A DNA stretch of 64,000 nt from Paradesertivirga sp965650335 (GCA_965650335.1 CBFGOI010000009.1:5127-69126); one strand, 5' to 3'; counted from the first letter of the stretch, positions 44,971 to 53,596 are shown. The notes: generated by a model from the letters alone, not told the origin. Program-made: numbers and translations.

Positions 44971-46710
44971 ATGAAGAGAGTATCTGATAAGCTTCAGCAT
45001 AATGAAAATCCTGGAGAAAGTATTGATTTATCACGCCGACAATGGTTAGGACGGGTATCTGTTCCTGCATTAGTAGCAGTGGGTGCAAGTTTTGTTGGTA
45101 CACCTGCAGTTGCAGCTAACGTCTTAAGCTCCATTCCTTCAGATGAAGCAATGTTTGGAGCAAATGTCTATAATATTCGAAGCTTTGGAGCCAAGGGAGA
45201 TGGCAAATCCTTAGATTCAAAGGCTGTACAGAATGCTATTGATACCTGCAATAAAGAAAGAGGTGGAATCGTATTAGTGCCGGCGGGAGATTTTGTAATA
45301 GGTACATTAGAACTAAAAAGTAACGTAACACTTCACCTTTCCAGCCAGGGACGTTTGTTAGGAAGCCCTGATAAGAATGATTATTATGCCGGAAAAGGAA
45401 TTCCTGCTGGTAATGGTAATATCGTGTTGCTTTTTGCTGCAAATGCGGATAATATATCAATTGAAGGCCGTGGGACAATTGATGGAAACGGAACTGCTTT
45501 TTACACCGGGCAAGGAGATAACACAGGACCCAATTCACCAGGCGGCGGTTACTTCGACCGGCCGCATCTTGTAATCTTTTACAAATGTAATAACCTGCTT
45601 TTACGCGATTCATTCTTTACAAGGAGTGCTTATCATTGTTTTCGGATTTTACAGTGTGAACAGGTAAACATAGACGGTGTTCGTATCTATAATCGTGTAA
45701 ATAAAAACAATGATGGTTTTCACTTCAACAGTTGTAAATATGTTCATATTACGAATTGCGATGTAAGATGCCAGGATGATGCCTGCGCTTTATTTGGGAG
45801 CAACCAGTTTGTAACGGTTACTAATTGCTCGTTCAGTACCCGATGGTCGATTTTTCGTTTTGGTGGAGGAGAGGCACAAAATATTGCAGTTTCTAATTGC
45901 CTTATCTACGAAACTTACGGTTGCCCAATTAAAATCAGCTCGGGAAGGGCCCGCCTGGAGAATCTGTCGTTTTCAAATATTATCATGAGAAATGTTACCG
46001 GACCAATAGGTATTGGTTTTAGTGGGAGCTCAAACAATAATAGCGGCAGCACCAACAATGCACCAGAACAGGCTTCTTTCGTAAGAAATATATCTTTTAA
46101 TGGAATACGGGCGACTGTAGTGCCTTTTCCAGTAAACCATCCGGATATTCCATTTGATGTTAAAATGTATCCTGGCGAACAGTTTAGTTGTATTACCCTA
46201 AATGCATTAGGTGATAATTTCATAGAAAATATCAGTTTTACTGATGTACATGTAACTTATGCTGGCGGTGGTTCAAAAGAATTAGCTGCCAAGCATGAAA
46301 TTCCTCAAACCGCCCGTGAATATTTTACTGTTTGGGATCCTGAACCTTCTGGTCCGCCAGCCTATGGAATGTACGCCCGCAATGTGAAGGGACTTACAAT
46401 GCAAAATGTACGTTTTGAGTATGAAAATCAGGAAGCAAGGCCAGCAATTATATTTGATAATGTTCATGATGCTGCAATTACTAATCTTAGTGTACAGGGG
46501 AGTGTTCTCGCAGAATCTACAATACGAATGGTTAGTAGCAGTGATGTTTTTTTAGGCAGCACCCGACTGTTAAGTCCTGCACAATCTTTCATTAAAATAG
46601 AGGGCGAAAGTGTGGGAATAACAATAGACGGAGGGGATTTACAAAAAGCTGAAAAACCTGTTGTATATGGCTCCGGAGCTAGTCAAAAGTCGGTTAGGTT
46701 TCGGGTATAA
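44971..46710 (+). CDS. GH28-like beta-helix protein with twin-arginine signal
   Basis: This 579-residue protein has a Tat-type leader: SRRQWLGRVSVPALVAVGAS, ending AVA. The mature start is the GH28 pattern YNIRSFGAKGDGKSLDSKAVQNAIDTC. The catalytic region shows NKNNDGFHFNSC (NTD position) and VRCQDDACALFGS (Asp-Asp), but the GHG and RIK segments are missing; in their place stand FSTRWSIFRFGGGEAQN and CPIKISSGRARL. So it is either a divergent GH28 with changed chemistry or a binding protein. Tat export implies folding, possibly with a metal, before transport. It is alone in its transcription unit and followed by a strong terminator. Confidence 0.82.
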   Translation: MKRVSDKLQHNENPGESIDLSRRQWLGRVSVPALVAVGASFVGTPAVAANVLSSIPSDEAMFGANVYNIRSFGAKGDGKSLDSKAVQNAIDTCNKERGGIVLVPAGDFVIGTLELKSNVTLHLSSQGRLLGSPDKNDYYAGKGIPAGNGNIVLLFAANADNISIEGRGTIDGNGTAFYTGQGDNTGPNSPGGGYFDRPHLVIFYKCNNLLLRDSFFTRSAYHCFRILQCEQVNIDGVRIYNRVNKNNDGFHFNSCKYVHITNCDVRCQDDACALFGSNQFVTVTNCSFSTRWSIFRFGGGEAQNIAVSNCLIYETYGCPIKISSGRARLENLSFSNIIMRNVTGPIGIGFSGSSNNNSGSTNNAPEQASFVRNISFNGIRATVVPFPVNHPDIPFDVKMYPGEQFSCITLNALGDNFIENISFTDVHVTYAGGGSKELAAKHEIPQTAREYFTVWDPEPSGPPAYGMYARNVKGLTMQNVRFEYENQEARPAIIFDNVHDAAITNLSVQGSVLAESTIRMVSSSDVFLGSTRLLSPAQSFIKIEGESVGITIDGGDLQKAEKPVVYGSGASQKSVRFRV

Positions 46711-46795
46711 TAGCAATGATATTGATTTTCTCTTCTTGTAACCACAGTAGGATTACTCCTGCCTCACCATTGGTTACAATTTTTGGTTTTTAGTG

Positions 46796-46817
46796 CGGCA
46801 AATTTGCCGTGCCTTTT
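46796..46817 (+). terminator. Intrinsic terminator after the GH28-like gene
   Basis: CGGCA (46796-46800) pairs with TGCCG (46805-46809) around AATT, followed by a five-T run at 46813-46817. Slightly upstream, TTGTAACC (46736-46743) and GGTTACAA (46772-46779) form a further inverted repeat. Confidence 0.65.
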
Positions 46818-46838
46818 TGTAAACTTATTCAAAGGATG

Positions 46839-46865
46839 AACAAGAATCGGCGGGCGATTCTTGTT
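46839..46865 (-). terminator. Hairpin at the end of the minus-strand dehydrogenase operon
   Basis: An 11-bp perfect stem, AACAAGAATCG (46839-46849) with CGATTCTTGTT (46855-46865), encloses loop GCGGG. It lies 23 bp beyond the cytochrome c stop. A T-run is lacking on both sides, so it could serve as a 3' stabiliser instead of a terminator. Confidence 0.5.
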
Positions 46866-46887
46866 ATAGTCACAGATCATCAATTTT

Positions 46888-47328
46888 TTACTTACTATTT
46901 CTTACTGTTTTTACCTGCGATGGCGTAATAATACTTGCCTTATTCTGAAAATTGTTTCTTACATAAGATAACACATCTGCTATCTGCACATCAGTTAAGA
47001 ATGGCAGAGGTGGCATCGGATTTGAATACACTTCACCATCAATTTCCACCCCTTTATTAAAACCCTTCAGGACAATATTAATCAGGCGGATTTTATCTCC
47101 AAGTACATACTCGGTTTTAATTAATGGAGGGTTTAAGCCAGTTACACCACCTCCGTCAGCTTGATGGCAAGACAAACAATATTGACCATAAATATTTTTT
47201 CCTCTTAGAATTGAAGCTTTTGGGGTAGTTGCTGCTGTCGCAGTTTTTGTGGTATTCGTTTTTGTTTGAGCTGAAACATTAAACGCAAATGGAATAATAA
47301 AAGCTATTATGCAGATTGATTTTTTCAT
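46888..47328 (-). CDS. Class I cytochrome c
   Basis: This is a periplasmic electron carrier of 146 residues with a signal peptide (MKKSICIIAFIIPFAFNVSAQ). A Thr/Lys/Ala-rich linker precedes one heme c site, CLSCH in GKNIYGQYCLSCHQADGGG, and the axial Met lies in SNPMPPLPFLTDVQIADVLSYVRNNF. The gene starts 3 bp after the stop of the PQQ-type dehydrogenase, so the two are almost certainly cotranslated, and the cytochrome is the likely electron acceptor for that enzyme. From there, electrons would go to the respiratory chain. Confidence 0.92.
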   Translation of the reverse strand: MKKSICIIAFIIPFAFNVSAQTKTNTTKTATAATTPKASILRGKNIYGQYCLSCHQADGGGVTGLNPPLIKTEYVLGDKIRLINIVLKGFNKGVEIDGEVYSNPMPPLPFLTDVQIADVLSYVRNNFQNKASIITPSQVKTVRNSK

Positions 47329-47331
47329 TTT

Positions 47332-48624
47332 TTATTTGTTGTAGGTTATCTTATAAATCGTGCCTTTTACATCGTCTGAGACGTAAAGTGATCCATCTGG
47401 CCCGAGGGCGAGTCCACAAGGGCGATGTTGAGCTTCTCTTGGCGACATAACTGCATCAACTCCAGAAAATCCATCTGCAAATACTTCCCATTCACCTGCT
47501 GGCTTTCCATTTTTAAATGGAACAAAAGCTACGAAATATCCCTCTTGTTTTTCGGGAGAGCGATTCCATGAGCCATGGAACGCTATAAAAGCACCATTTT
47601 TATACTTTTCAGGAAATTGGCTGCCAGTATACAAAAGCAATCCATTGGGTGCCATATGCCCCGGGAAAGCAACAACAGGATCTATAAATTCTTTATTTCC
47701 TTCTTTTTTTCCATCTCCGACATATTCAGGAGCAAGTATTTTTTTCTTTTGCAGATGATCATAATAGATATAAGGCCAGCCTGCATTATCACCTTTCTTG
47801 ATCATATACATTGCTTCTGAGGGCAATTCTGCCGATTGTTGGGGGGTGTAAAGCTCAGGCCAGGAAGAATTAAGATTGTCTCTTCCATGCTGCATCACAT
47901 ATAGAGTATTGTTCTCCACGTTCCAGTCTAAACCCATTACATTTCGTAAACCTGTGGCATAACGTTCACCTTCACCGTAAGACTGATTTAGTTTATTTGC
48001 GTTGAATCGCCAGATGCCACCTGCAGAATCTAAGATGGGACAGTTTGGAATTCCTTTAGAATTCAGCCCTCGGTCTTGTTCCTGGCAGGAATTCGAATAG
48101 GCTCCAATATTTACATAAATATTGTCGTCGTTATCTAATACAATTGATTTCGTTTGATGCTGCCGGCCAGCTTTTAAGCCTGTTATAATCTTCTCGGGAT
48201 TTATAGAGTCAATCACGTGTTCGTTATCATCCAGTTTATAACGATAAACTTCCTGATCGGAAGAAGCATATAGATAGCCATTTTTTATGGTGATACCCGT
48301 GCCCGCGAAATTTCCAAAGCTGGATTTTATGGTAAATTTTCCATCTTTATCATTGTCTTCTAAAAGAAGAATCCCTTTGCCATTAAGCAAACGTTGCATT
48401 TTAACATAAATCTCTCCGTGCTTTGTTAAAACCAAATGTCTTGGGCGGCCAGTGTTTTCTATTACTTTGCTTGCTCCAAATCCTTCAGGGAGCTTTAAAC
48501 CTGCATTGTCTGGATCAGATACAGGCTTTGGGAATTGTGTGCTTTGGTTTTGGGCATCACTATTTAACGGATGAAAGCTTAAGGCCCCGGCAATCACAAC
48601 TGAAAAAAGGATTGATCTTTTCAT
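47332..48624 (-). CDS. PQQ-dependent sugar dehydrogenase (glucose/sorbosone dehydrogenase-like)
   Basis: This exported 430-residue six-bladed propeller has signal MKRSILFSVVIAGALSFHPLNSDA. Features of the soluble glucose dehydrogenase/sorbosone/pyranose dehydrogenase group are visible: LPEGFGASKVIENTGRPRHLVLTKHGEIYV, RYATGLRNVMGLDWNVENNTLYVMQHGRDNL, NGLLLYTGSQFPEKYKNGAFIAFHGSWNRSP, and HRPCGLALGPDGSLYVSDD. The conserved Arg in GLRN and the His in MQHGRD are candidates for cofactor or catalytic residues. With the cytochrome c it should oxidise a free sugar in the periplasm. Which one (fucose, galactose or other) is unknown. Confidence 0.87.
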   Translation of the reverse strand: MKRSILFSVVIAGALSFHPLNSDAQNQSTQFPKPVSDPDNAGLKLPEGFGASKVIENTGRPRHLVLTKHGEIYVKMQRLLNGKGILLLEDNDKDGKFTIKSSFGNFAGTGITIKNGYLYASSDQEVYRYKLDDNEHVIDSINPEKIITGLKAGRQHQTKSIVLDNDDNIYVNIGAYSNSCQEQDRGLNSKGIPNCPILDSAGGIWRFNANKLNQSYGEGERYATGLRNVMGLDWNVENNTLYVMQHGRDNLNSSWPELYTPQQSAELPSEAMYMIKKGDNAGWPYIYYDHLQKKKILAPEYVGDGKKEGNKEFIDPVVAFPGHMAPNGLLLYTGSQFPEKYKNGAFIAFHGSWNRSPEKQEGYFVAFVPFKNGKPAGEWEVFADGFSGVDAVMSPREAQHRPCGLALGPDGSLYVSDDVKGTIYKITYNK

Positions 48625-48645
48625 AATACTTTAAAATAATCGGAT

Positions 48646-49986
48646 TTATTTGTGTTGATAAGGATTGTAAGGGGGGACATAACCGGATACTACTTTTCCA
48701 ATAAAAACATCCCTTTTTGCGGTTTGTATGTCACCATCTCCCGCCTCCGTGATAAATAGTTTGGCATCTTTATGAGCATTCTGAATTACTTCGATACGGT
48801 CTACCTGCTGGCCAACAGATAACACACTTTCGAGTTCCCATTTCAATCCGCCATTGGTTGTTACATAAATTCTAATCTTATCTTCTGCTGGCATATAAAC
48901 CCTAAAGGATTCTGATCCGAATTTTTCCAGTTCTCTCGGATCTCTTAAATCACGAATACTGTTCCCCGGAGATTCGATTGTGGAGAAAATCCATTTTGAA
49001 CCATCCCAGGTTGATGAGCCCGGGCCGCCCTGAGTTTGATTGTCGAAATAGATTAATGGAAATCCATTATCTTTATAATGAACAGAAACCTGTAAGCCAG
49101 CCATGTGGCCCTTATCGGGAATACTGGTGTCTAATACAAGACAAAACTCGTCCATTTCCTTATTGTCAATTGTTTCGCCTAAATCTTTTCCATGAATATT
49201 ATATAAATGATCGTTAGACGGATCAAGGTAGGCATAGTACACATTTCGGCCATAAGTAGCATGTGCATGTTTACCAAGTTTCTCTCCAGCTATTGTCCAT
49301 GCTAAATGTATTCGGGCTGCTTTTCCATTCATCGCAGGCTGGTAAGTCACTTTTCCGTTATAAATTTCCATCATATTATCCGTAGATCGTGGGTAAGGAT
49401 CAATTGCCATCTGCTTGGTCCACGTTTTTCCATTGTCAATAGATTTAACAAACTGGTATGGCCGGTCATCAGAATAACCGTGTGTTTGTCGTGTATCCCG
49501 ATAAAACACATAAAAAGTTCCATCTGTAGTAATTATTGGGGCAGGATAAGAAGCTCGTTCTGCGATGTCAATAAATTTATCCTCCCATGAACCTTCAATG
49601 CTTAAAGGGTGGGGAGAAACTGCCATTTTTAATGTAGAGTTATGGCATCCGTAGAATATATAAATTCTATTATCCTTCCCCTTTAACATTCCCGGATAAT
49701 TGTGTTTATCCACAAAAGATGAAGTGCCGACAATTTTATTTTCGGTCCAGGTATTGGTGGCGTGATCTAATGATTTAACCACAGCAGTGCTTTTGGCACC
49801 CATCCAGGTAATAAAGGTTTTATTTACACCTGCATCATAAAAACCAATGTTAATTGGGCGTTGGTCTGAACGAATGTTGGCTTCCTCACTGATCTTTTGA
49901 ACGGAAAACCTTTGCTGGGCAAATGCAGCTCCTGCAAGTCCGTAAATGAGTATTAAGGTTTTAATTTGGTTATATCTGGTGAGCAT
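48646..49986 (-). CDS. BNR_4-type propeller protein (possible polysaccharide lyase or sialidase-fold enzyme)
   Basis: This is an exported 446-residue protein with signal ILIYGLAGAAFAQ. Repeated blades carry Asp-box-like phrases (SIDNGKTWTKQMAI, TNGGLKWELESVL) as in BNR-repeat proteins of the BNR_4 group. The conserved motifs include SFVDKHNYPGMLKGKDNRIYIFYGCHN, SYPAPIITTDGTFYVFYRDTRQ and HLAWTIAGEK. Relatives in this fold include PL24/PL25-type ulvan lyases, in which His and Tyr act as catalysts. His and Tyr are present here, but subfamily cannot be decided. It is the first gene of the minus-strand operon with the dehydrogenase and cytochrome c genes. Confidence 0.75.
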   Translation of the reverse strand: MLTRYNQIKTLILIYGLAGAAFAQQRFSVQKISEEANIRSDQRPINIGFYDAGVNKTFITWMGAKSTAVVKSLDHATNTWTENKIVGTSSFVDKHNYPGMLKGKDNRIYIFYGCHNSTLKMAVSPHPLSIEGSWEDKFIDIAERASYPAPIITTDGTFYVFYRDTRQTHGYSDDRPYQFVKSIDNGKTWTKQMAIDPYPRSTDNMMEIYNGKVTYQPAMNGKAARIHLAWTIAGEKLGKHAHATYGRNVYYAYLDPSNDHLYNIHGKDLGETIDNKEMDEFCLVLDTSIPDKGHMAGLQVSVHYKDNGFPLIYFDNQTQGGPGSSTWDGSKWIFSTIESPGNSIRDLRDPRELEKFGSESFRVYMPAEDKIRIYVTTNGGLKWELESVLSVGQQVDRIEVIQNAHKDAKLFITEAGDGDIQTAKRDVFIGKVVSGYVPPYNPYQHK

Positions 49987-49999
49987 ATTATTAAATAAT

Positions 50000-50007
50000 C
50001 AAATTTA
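50000..50007 (-). promoter_or_regulatory. Putative -7 element (TAAATTTG) of the BNR/dehydrogenase operon
   Basis: On the minus strand 50007-50000 reads TAAATTTG, matching TAnnTTTG, 14 bp before the start codon at 49986. The locus operator copy at 50093-50116 lies about 85 bp upstream of it. Confidence 0.45.
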
Positions 50008-50092
50008 ACTAATATGCTGATGCTGAATTGTTTTCTGTTGGCGAATCATACAACTCAATTGGCAAAGCTTCAAGCGCTTTCGTACTGGGGGA

Positions 50093-50134
50093 TTGCTAAA
50101 AGAGCTGAATACTTAGGTAAAAAGCAATACTTAC
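50093..50134. promoter_or_regulatory. Putative locus operator between the BNR operon and the small secreted protein gene
   Basis: TTGCTAAAAGAG followed by CTGAATACTTAG spans 50093-50116. The last 12 bases are identical to the copy on the minus strand upstream of the AraC gene (61839-61850). A related repeat, CAATACTTAC, lies 18 bp further on at 50125-50134 in the same orientation. It could serve the leftward operon (start 49986) or the rightward gene (50261). Confidence 0.5.
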
Positions 50135-50260
50135 TTTACTTGTTATTGTGGATATTAGTATTAACTAATTATTAAACTCTTCGATACATATCACGGGATT
50201 CGAGTTTTATAGCCATTTGTATTATTATTTGTTTTCCAGGCCAACACTAATCTATCATTT

Positions 50261-50740
50261 ATGAGAAAGTTGCTCCTTATTCTGCTTTTATTCCCATTTG
50301 TTTCGTCCTCTCAAAGCAGGAGTACAGTACCAGTGAAAAAGACGAATAAGATTGTGGTTAGAAATGATAAATCTGGTCGTGAGAATTTTGTTCTTCTTCA
50401 ATCTGTTTTATTAAGCAAAAACTATACATTAATAATAAACCGTCGTGATTTTACAGTGAATACAAGAGATTCATCAATTGAATCAGGGAGTTCTTCTTAT
50501 ATCATCAATGGCGTTGCAAAACATGATTCCGTTATTTTGACGGGTAAATATAAGTCGCGGGTAGTGACCTCTATTTTTGGGCAGGAAGAAGAAATTTACA
50601 CGTATGATATTACAAATACTGGCTCAAAGGGAACCTTACCTCAAATGATGTTTCTTTTATTAGATAATATAGCTAAAGAAATTAAGGGTGATCGGGTTTA
50701 TATTTATGAAAAGAAGAAAAGAAAAGGGGCAATATTTTAA
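50261..50740 (+). CDS. Small exported hypothetical protein
   Basis: This 159-residue protein has a signal peptide (MRKLLLILLLFPFVSSSQ). The mature part is Lys-, Arg- and Ser-rich: IVVRNDKSGRENFVLLQSVLLSKNYTLIINRRDF, then beta strands with TGKYKSRVVTSIFG. It resembles no family I know. It has its own promoter region opposite to the BNR operon, and a locus operator copy lies upstream. Possible roles include a periplasmic binding or stress protein; no function is assigned. It is the only gene of its transcription unit. Confidence 0.6.
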   Translation: MRKLLLILLLFPFVSSSQSRSTVPVKKTNKIVVRNDKSGRENFVLLQSVLLSKNYTLIINRRDFTVNTRDSSIESGSSSYIINGVAKHDSVILTGKYKSRVVTSIFGQEEEIYTYDITNTGSKGTLPQMMFLLLDNIAKEIKGDRVYIYEKKKRKGAIF

Positions 50741-50862
50741 TGTAGATCATGTAACACTAAATGTAACATGAAAGACTGCCGCTAATGTTTATAATAGATA
50801 TGAACGAAAATGTTTGAATTTGACGAAGGTTTCTAATGTTTTACGGTAGGTGCACCCTGGAA

Positions 50863-50897
50863 TAAAAAAAAGCACCTGCTCTCATTTGAGCAGATGC
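50863..50897 (-). terminator. Intrinsic terminator after the GH105 gene
   Basis: In minus-strand orientation GCATCTGCTC pairs with GAGCAGGTGC (one mismatch) around a 6-nt loop, and a run of eight T follows. It lies 21 bp beyond the GH105 stop codon at 50918. Confidence 0.75.
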
Positions 50898-50917
50898 AAA
50901 AATACCATTGAATTTAT

Positions 50918-52054
50918 TTAACGAAGTAGGGCAGTGGCACACCATAAAACTGGTGCCTGACCATGCATATCTCCTGTAAGACGCTCGCGGTCTAAGTAAT
51001 ACTGGCGGTCATTCTTTTTATTAGTACCCTGACAAACTTCGCGCATATCGGCATTTTCATCCAGATAAGTAATCAGAGCTAACCATCCTTTTCTTGCTGC
51101 TGTGCCATAAAGCTTTTTATCAAGCCAGCCATTTTTAACCCCTGTAATCATTGCAAAGGTAAACATACCCGTTGATGATGTTTCTGGCCATGATTCAGGA
51201 TCGTCAATAAGTTGGCGCCACATTCCGCTCTCAGCCTGGTATTTTAATAGCGATGCCATCATGTTTTTGTATCCCTGCATAATACGTGCTCGACTAGGGT
51301 TATTTTCTGGTAATGAGCGTAGAAGTTCAGCCATACCCACGGCCATCCATCCATCGCCACGACCCCAAAAAAATGGCACATCGGGAGCATGGTAAAAAAG
51401 CCCATTGGGTTTTTGAAGCTGGTCCAGATAGAAAACCATTTCCTTTGCCCCTCTGTCGATATATTTTTGATCACCTGTAGCACGGAAAGCCTGAGCCTGT
51501 AAAGCGGTAATCATAAACATGTCGTCTATCCAGAGGCGTGTTTGCCATGTATAACCCTGGTCATAAAATTTACGCGATTGGTCGGTTACACGCGGTCCTT
51601 CGGGTGGTCCCCATTGTTTATCGGCAATGGATTTGCCTAAGGTAAGGTACTTCTCATTTTTGGTTTGAATATAAAGTTCTAATGGAACTGCACCAAAAAC
51701 ACTGTAATCAACATGGTCCGCAACGGGAATCATTTTGGCTTCTTCTCCAAAAAGGGGTTCAAAACGTTGGATCAGACTTTCTGTTAATTTTTTATTGTTG
51801 CTTTCTTTAGCAAATGTTAAAGCGCCATACCATGCGCATGTTTCTGGATAAGTGATAACCTTAGGAGGAGTTGAGCGGCCAAAATTAGGGTGAGGTGTAG
51901 CGATAAATCTTTCAGCTACACGTTGGCCTATTTCCTGAGGTGTGGCACCTTTTGGGAATTTTTTTAGATTAGACGATTGCGCATTTACACCAGTACTTGC
52001 TGCTTGTATTATTCCTAATGAGCATACAAATAGTTTAAATAGGTTTTTTTTCAT
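50918..52054 (-). CDS. GH105 unsaturated rhamnogalacturonyl/galacturonyl hydrolase
   Basis: This enzyme hydrates the 4,5-unsaturated uronic acid at the end of oligosaccharides made by lyases, freeing the unsaturated monosaccharide. It is a 378-residue (alpha/alpha)6 barrel with signal ending TGVNAQ. Landmarks are TWQTRLWIDDMFMITALQAQAF with the catalytic Asp region, FWGRGDGWMAVGMAEL, and MWRQLIDDPESWPETSSTGMF. The expected distance between the two acidic regions is kept. The presence of GH105 shows that at least one lyase in the locus, perhaps among the beta-helix proteins, acts on galacturonic acid. It is 18 bp downstream of the beta-helix gene at 52073-53596 and shares its promoter. Confidence 0.92.
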   Translation of the reverse strand: MKKNLFKLFVCSLGIIQAASTGVNAQSSNLKKFPKGATPQEIGQRVAERFIATPHPNFGRSTPPKVITYPETCAWYGALTFAKESNNKKLTESLIQRFEPLFGEEAKMIPVADHVDYSVFGAVPLELYIQTKNEKYLTLGKSIADKQWGPPEGPRVTDQSRKFYDQGYTWQTRLWIDDMFMITALQAQAFRATGDQKYIDRGAKEMVFYLDQLQKPNGLFYHAPDVPFFWGRGDGWMAVGMAELLRSLPENNPSRARIMQGYKNMMASLLKYQAESGMWRQLIDDPESWPETSSTGMFTFAMITGVKNGWLDKKLYGTAARKGWLALITYLDENADMREVCQGTNKKNDRQYYLDRERLTGDMHGQAPVLWCATALLR

Positions 52055-52072
52055 GTTTGTCTATATAAGGGT

Positions 52073-53596
52073 CTATTTTTTTAGTTTTTTACGGGCGGTC
52101 AGTTGCGAGATATATAATGACTCGGGTTGCAGATTTGGTTTGTTCTGCCCTTCCCAAACGCCATCCGGCCGGTCTGGAAATGCTCCTGCACCTTTTTTGC
52201 CTTGTAAGCCAATGCAGTAATTTTGGGCAGATGCCCATGGGTTTTGTACTGTAGCGGATTTTGCTGTGCAATTCCAAACAACCTGAGTTGCTCCAGACCA
52301 TCCATGTCCGCTCCCCATTTTACCCCTATCCTGAACATTTATTTCTCCATCGGTTACAATATTATCATACAAAGTGCCTACAGCCCAGCGATGGTGCGGG
52401 CCTATATCTGCATGTGTTTTAGAAGCCTTACAGTTATAAAATACATTCGGACCCAAAACCCTTGCCCCAGTAACATAGTCATGTCGCCCTTCGGTCGTCT
52501 CCAAATTCATAAAGAGATTTAGCTGTCCATTATTATTAAAAGAATAACGTTTTCCGCCGGTAATAACGGACTTTGGGTCCAAGCATTTAGAATCAATAAC
52601 AGTGATGTTCTTAGAATCATTTTCAAGACTTACAGCGGCGTATCCAAAGTGTTTTGAGGTTATGTTTTTTACCCAGCAATTTTCTGCTTTATTGATATCT
52701 ATAGCAATCCACCCATGATCTTCATCCGTATCGTGCGCATATTCCGATTCAAATAAAATATTTTCAATTCCAACCTCATTGATACGTCCGTCGAAACTAT
52801 ACTTGTAAATTTCTCCGCCGCCATAGTTTGTCTCCATGGCCATCACCACAGGATTATCGATGTAAATTTTATTTCCCTCAATTTTGGTTATGTTTCTCTC
52901 GAAATGCAGATTGTATTCTTCTGGCTGCCATTGTTTCGTTCCGGCACGCTCAACGATCTGGTCCATTTTTAAGTCATGGATCCAGTTCTTAGTCCCAGGC
53001 CTGAATAGTACTATCTTATCTCCAGGCTTCAAACCATCAGTGGAGGTTATTTCAAGCGAAAATGATCCTACAGGAACATAAGAGTTCTTGATTTTCTTCC
53101 GTGTACCTGCTATCTCTTTCCTTGATCCGCTACCTGAAATCTCCAATAAACTTCTGTTGCCTTTCCCAACTGCAATTAAACGTGTGCCTGTTTCATGGTC
53201 GCCTTCCCCGCGAAGAATAACTCCGCTTGTATTTATTTTCAGTGTTCCCGGAATTTTGTAGGCGCCGCTTTTTAATAAGATGGTTCCTCTGCAACCGGTT
53301 GCGTCAGGAGCCATTTTAGAAACTTCATCTATCGCGTCCTGTATTAATTTCTGGCTGTCATCTTTGAGAGGAGAAAGAGTTTTAACCACTGGTACGTTTG
53401 GTATATTTCTATCACCCTGGTGATACCCAACTCTGCTAAAGTCAGGGATAATATTTCCCTTCTCATCAGGAGAGTACTTCAATAAACCCTCTTTATTAAT
53501 CTTTACGTGAGCAGATTCCCAAAAAGGTGGCTTATAGCTGAATAAAAACAAACTTGCACAAATTATTAGTGCAATTTTAACTGCCTTAAATGTCAT
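52073..53596 (-). CDS. Beta-helix protein of the PDFSxAGY group (uncharacterised)
   Basis: This 507-residue protein is exported (KAVKIALIICASLFLFS). The group motif reads IIPDFSRVGYHQGDRNIPN, followed by IQDAIDEVSKMAPDATGCRGTILLKSGAYKI, and it ends LQPESLYISQLTARKKL. Its nearest relative in the window is the protein at 36035-37615; the two share the VPVGSFSLEI-type insert, the GPHHRWAVGTLYDN turn and the MGSGHGWSGATQVVWNC stretch. An Asp-rich region (EYAHDTDEDHGWIAIDINKAENCWVKN) could bind Ca2+, as in pectate lyases. Cotranscription with GH105 suggests that it makes unsaturated uronic-ended products, i.e. acts as a lyase. That is inference. Confidence 0.76.
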   Translation of the reverse strand: MTFKAVKIALIICASLFLFSYKPPFWESAHVKINKEGLLKYSPDEKGNIIPDFSRVGYHQGDRNIPNVPVVKTLSPLKDDSQKLIQDAIDEVSKMAPDATGCRGTILLKSGAYKIPGTLKINTSGVILRGEGDHETGTRLIAVGKGNRSLLEISGSGSRKEIAGTRKKIKNSYVPVGSFSLEITSTDGLKPGDKIVLFRPGTKNWIHDLKMDQIVERAGTKQWQPEEYNLHFERNITKIEGNKIYIDNPVVMAMETNYGGGEIYKYSFDGRINEVGIENILFESEYAHDTDEDHGWIAIDINKAENCWVKNITSKHFGYAAVSLENDSKNITVIDSKCLDPKSVITGGKRYSFNNNGQLNLFMNLETTEGRHDYVTGARVLGPNVFYNCKASKTHADIGPHHRWAVGTLYDNIVTDGEINVQDRGKMGSGHGWSGATQVVWNCTAKSATVQNPWASAQNYCIGLQGKKGAGAFPDRPDGVWEGQNKPNLQPESLYISQLTARKKLKK

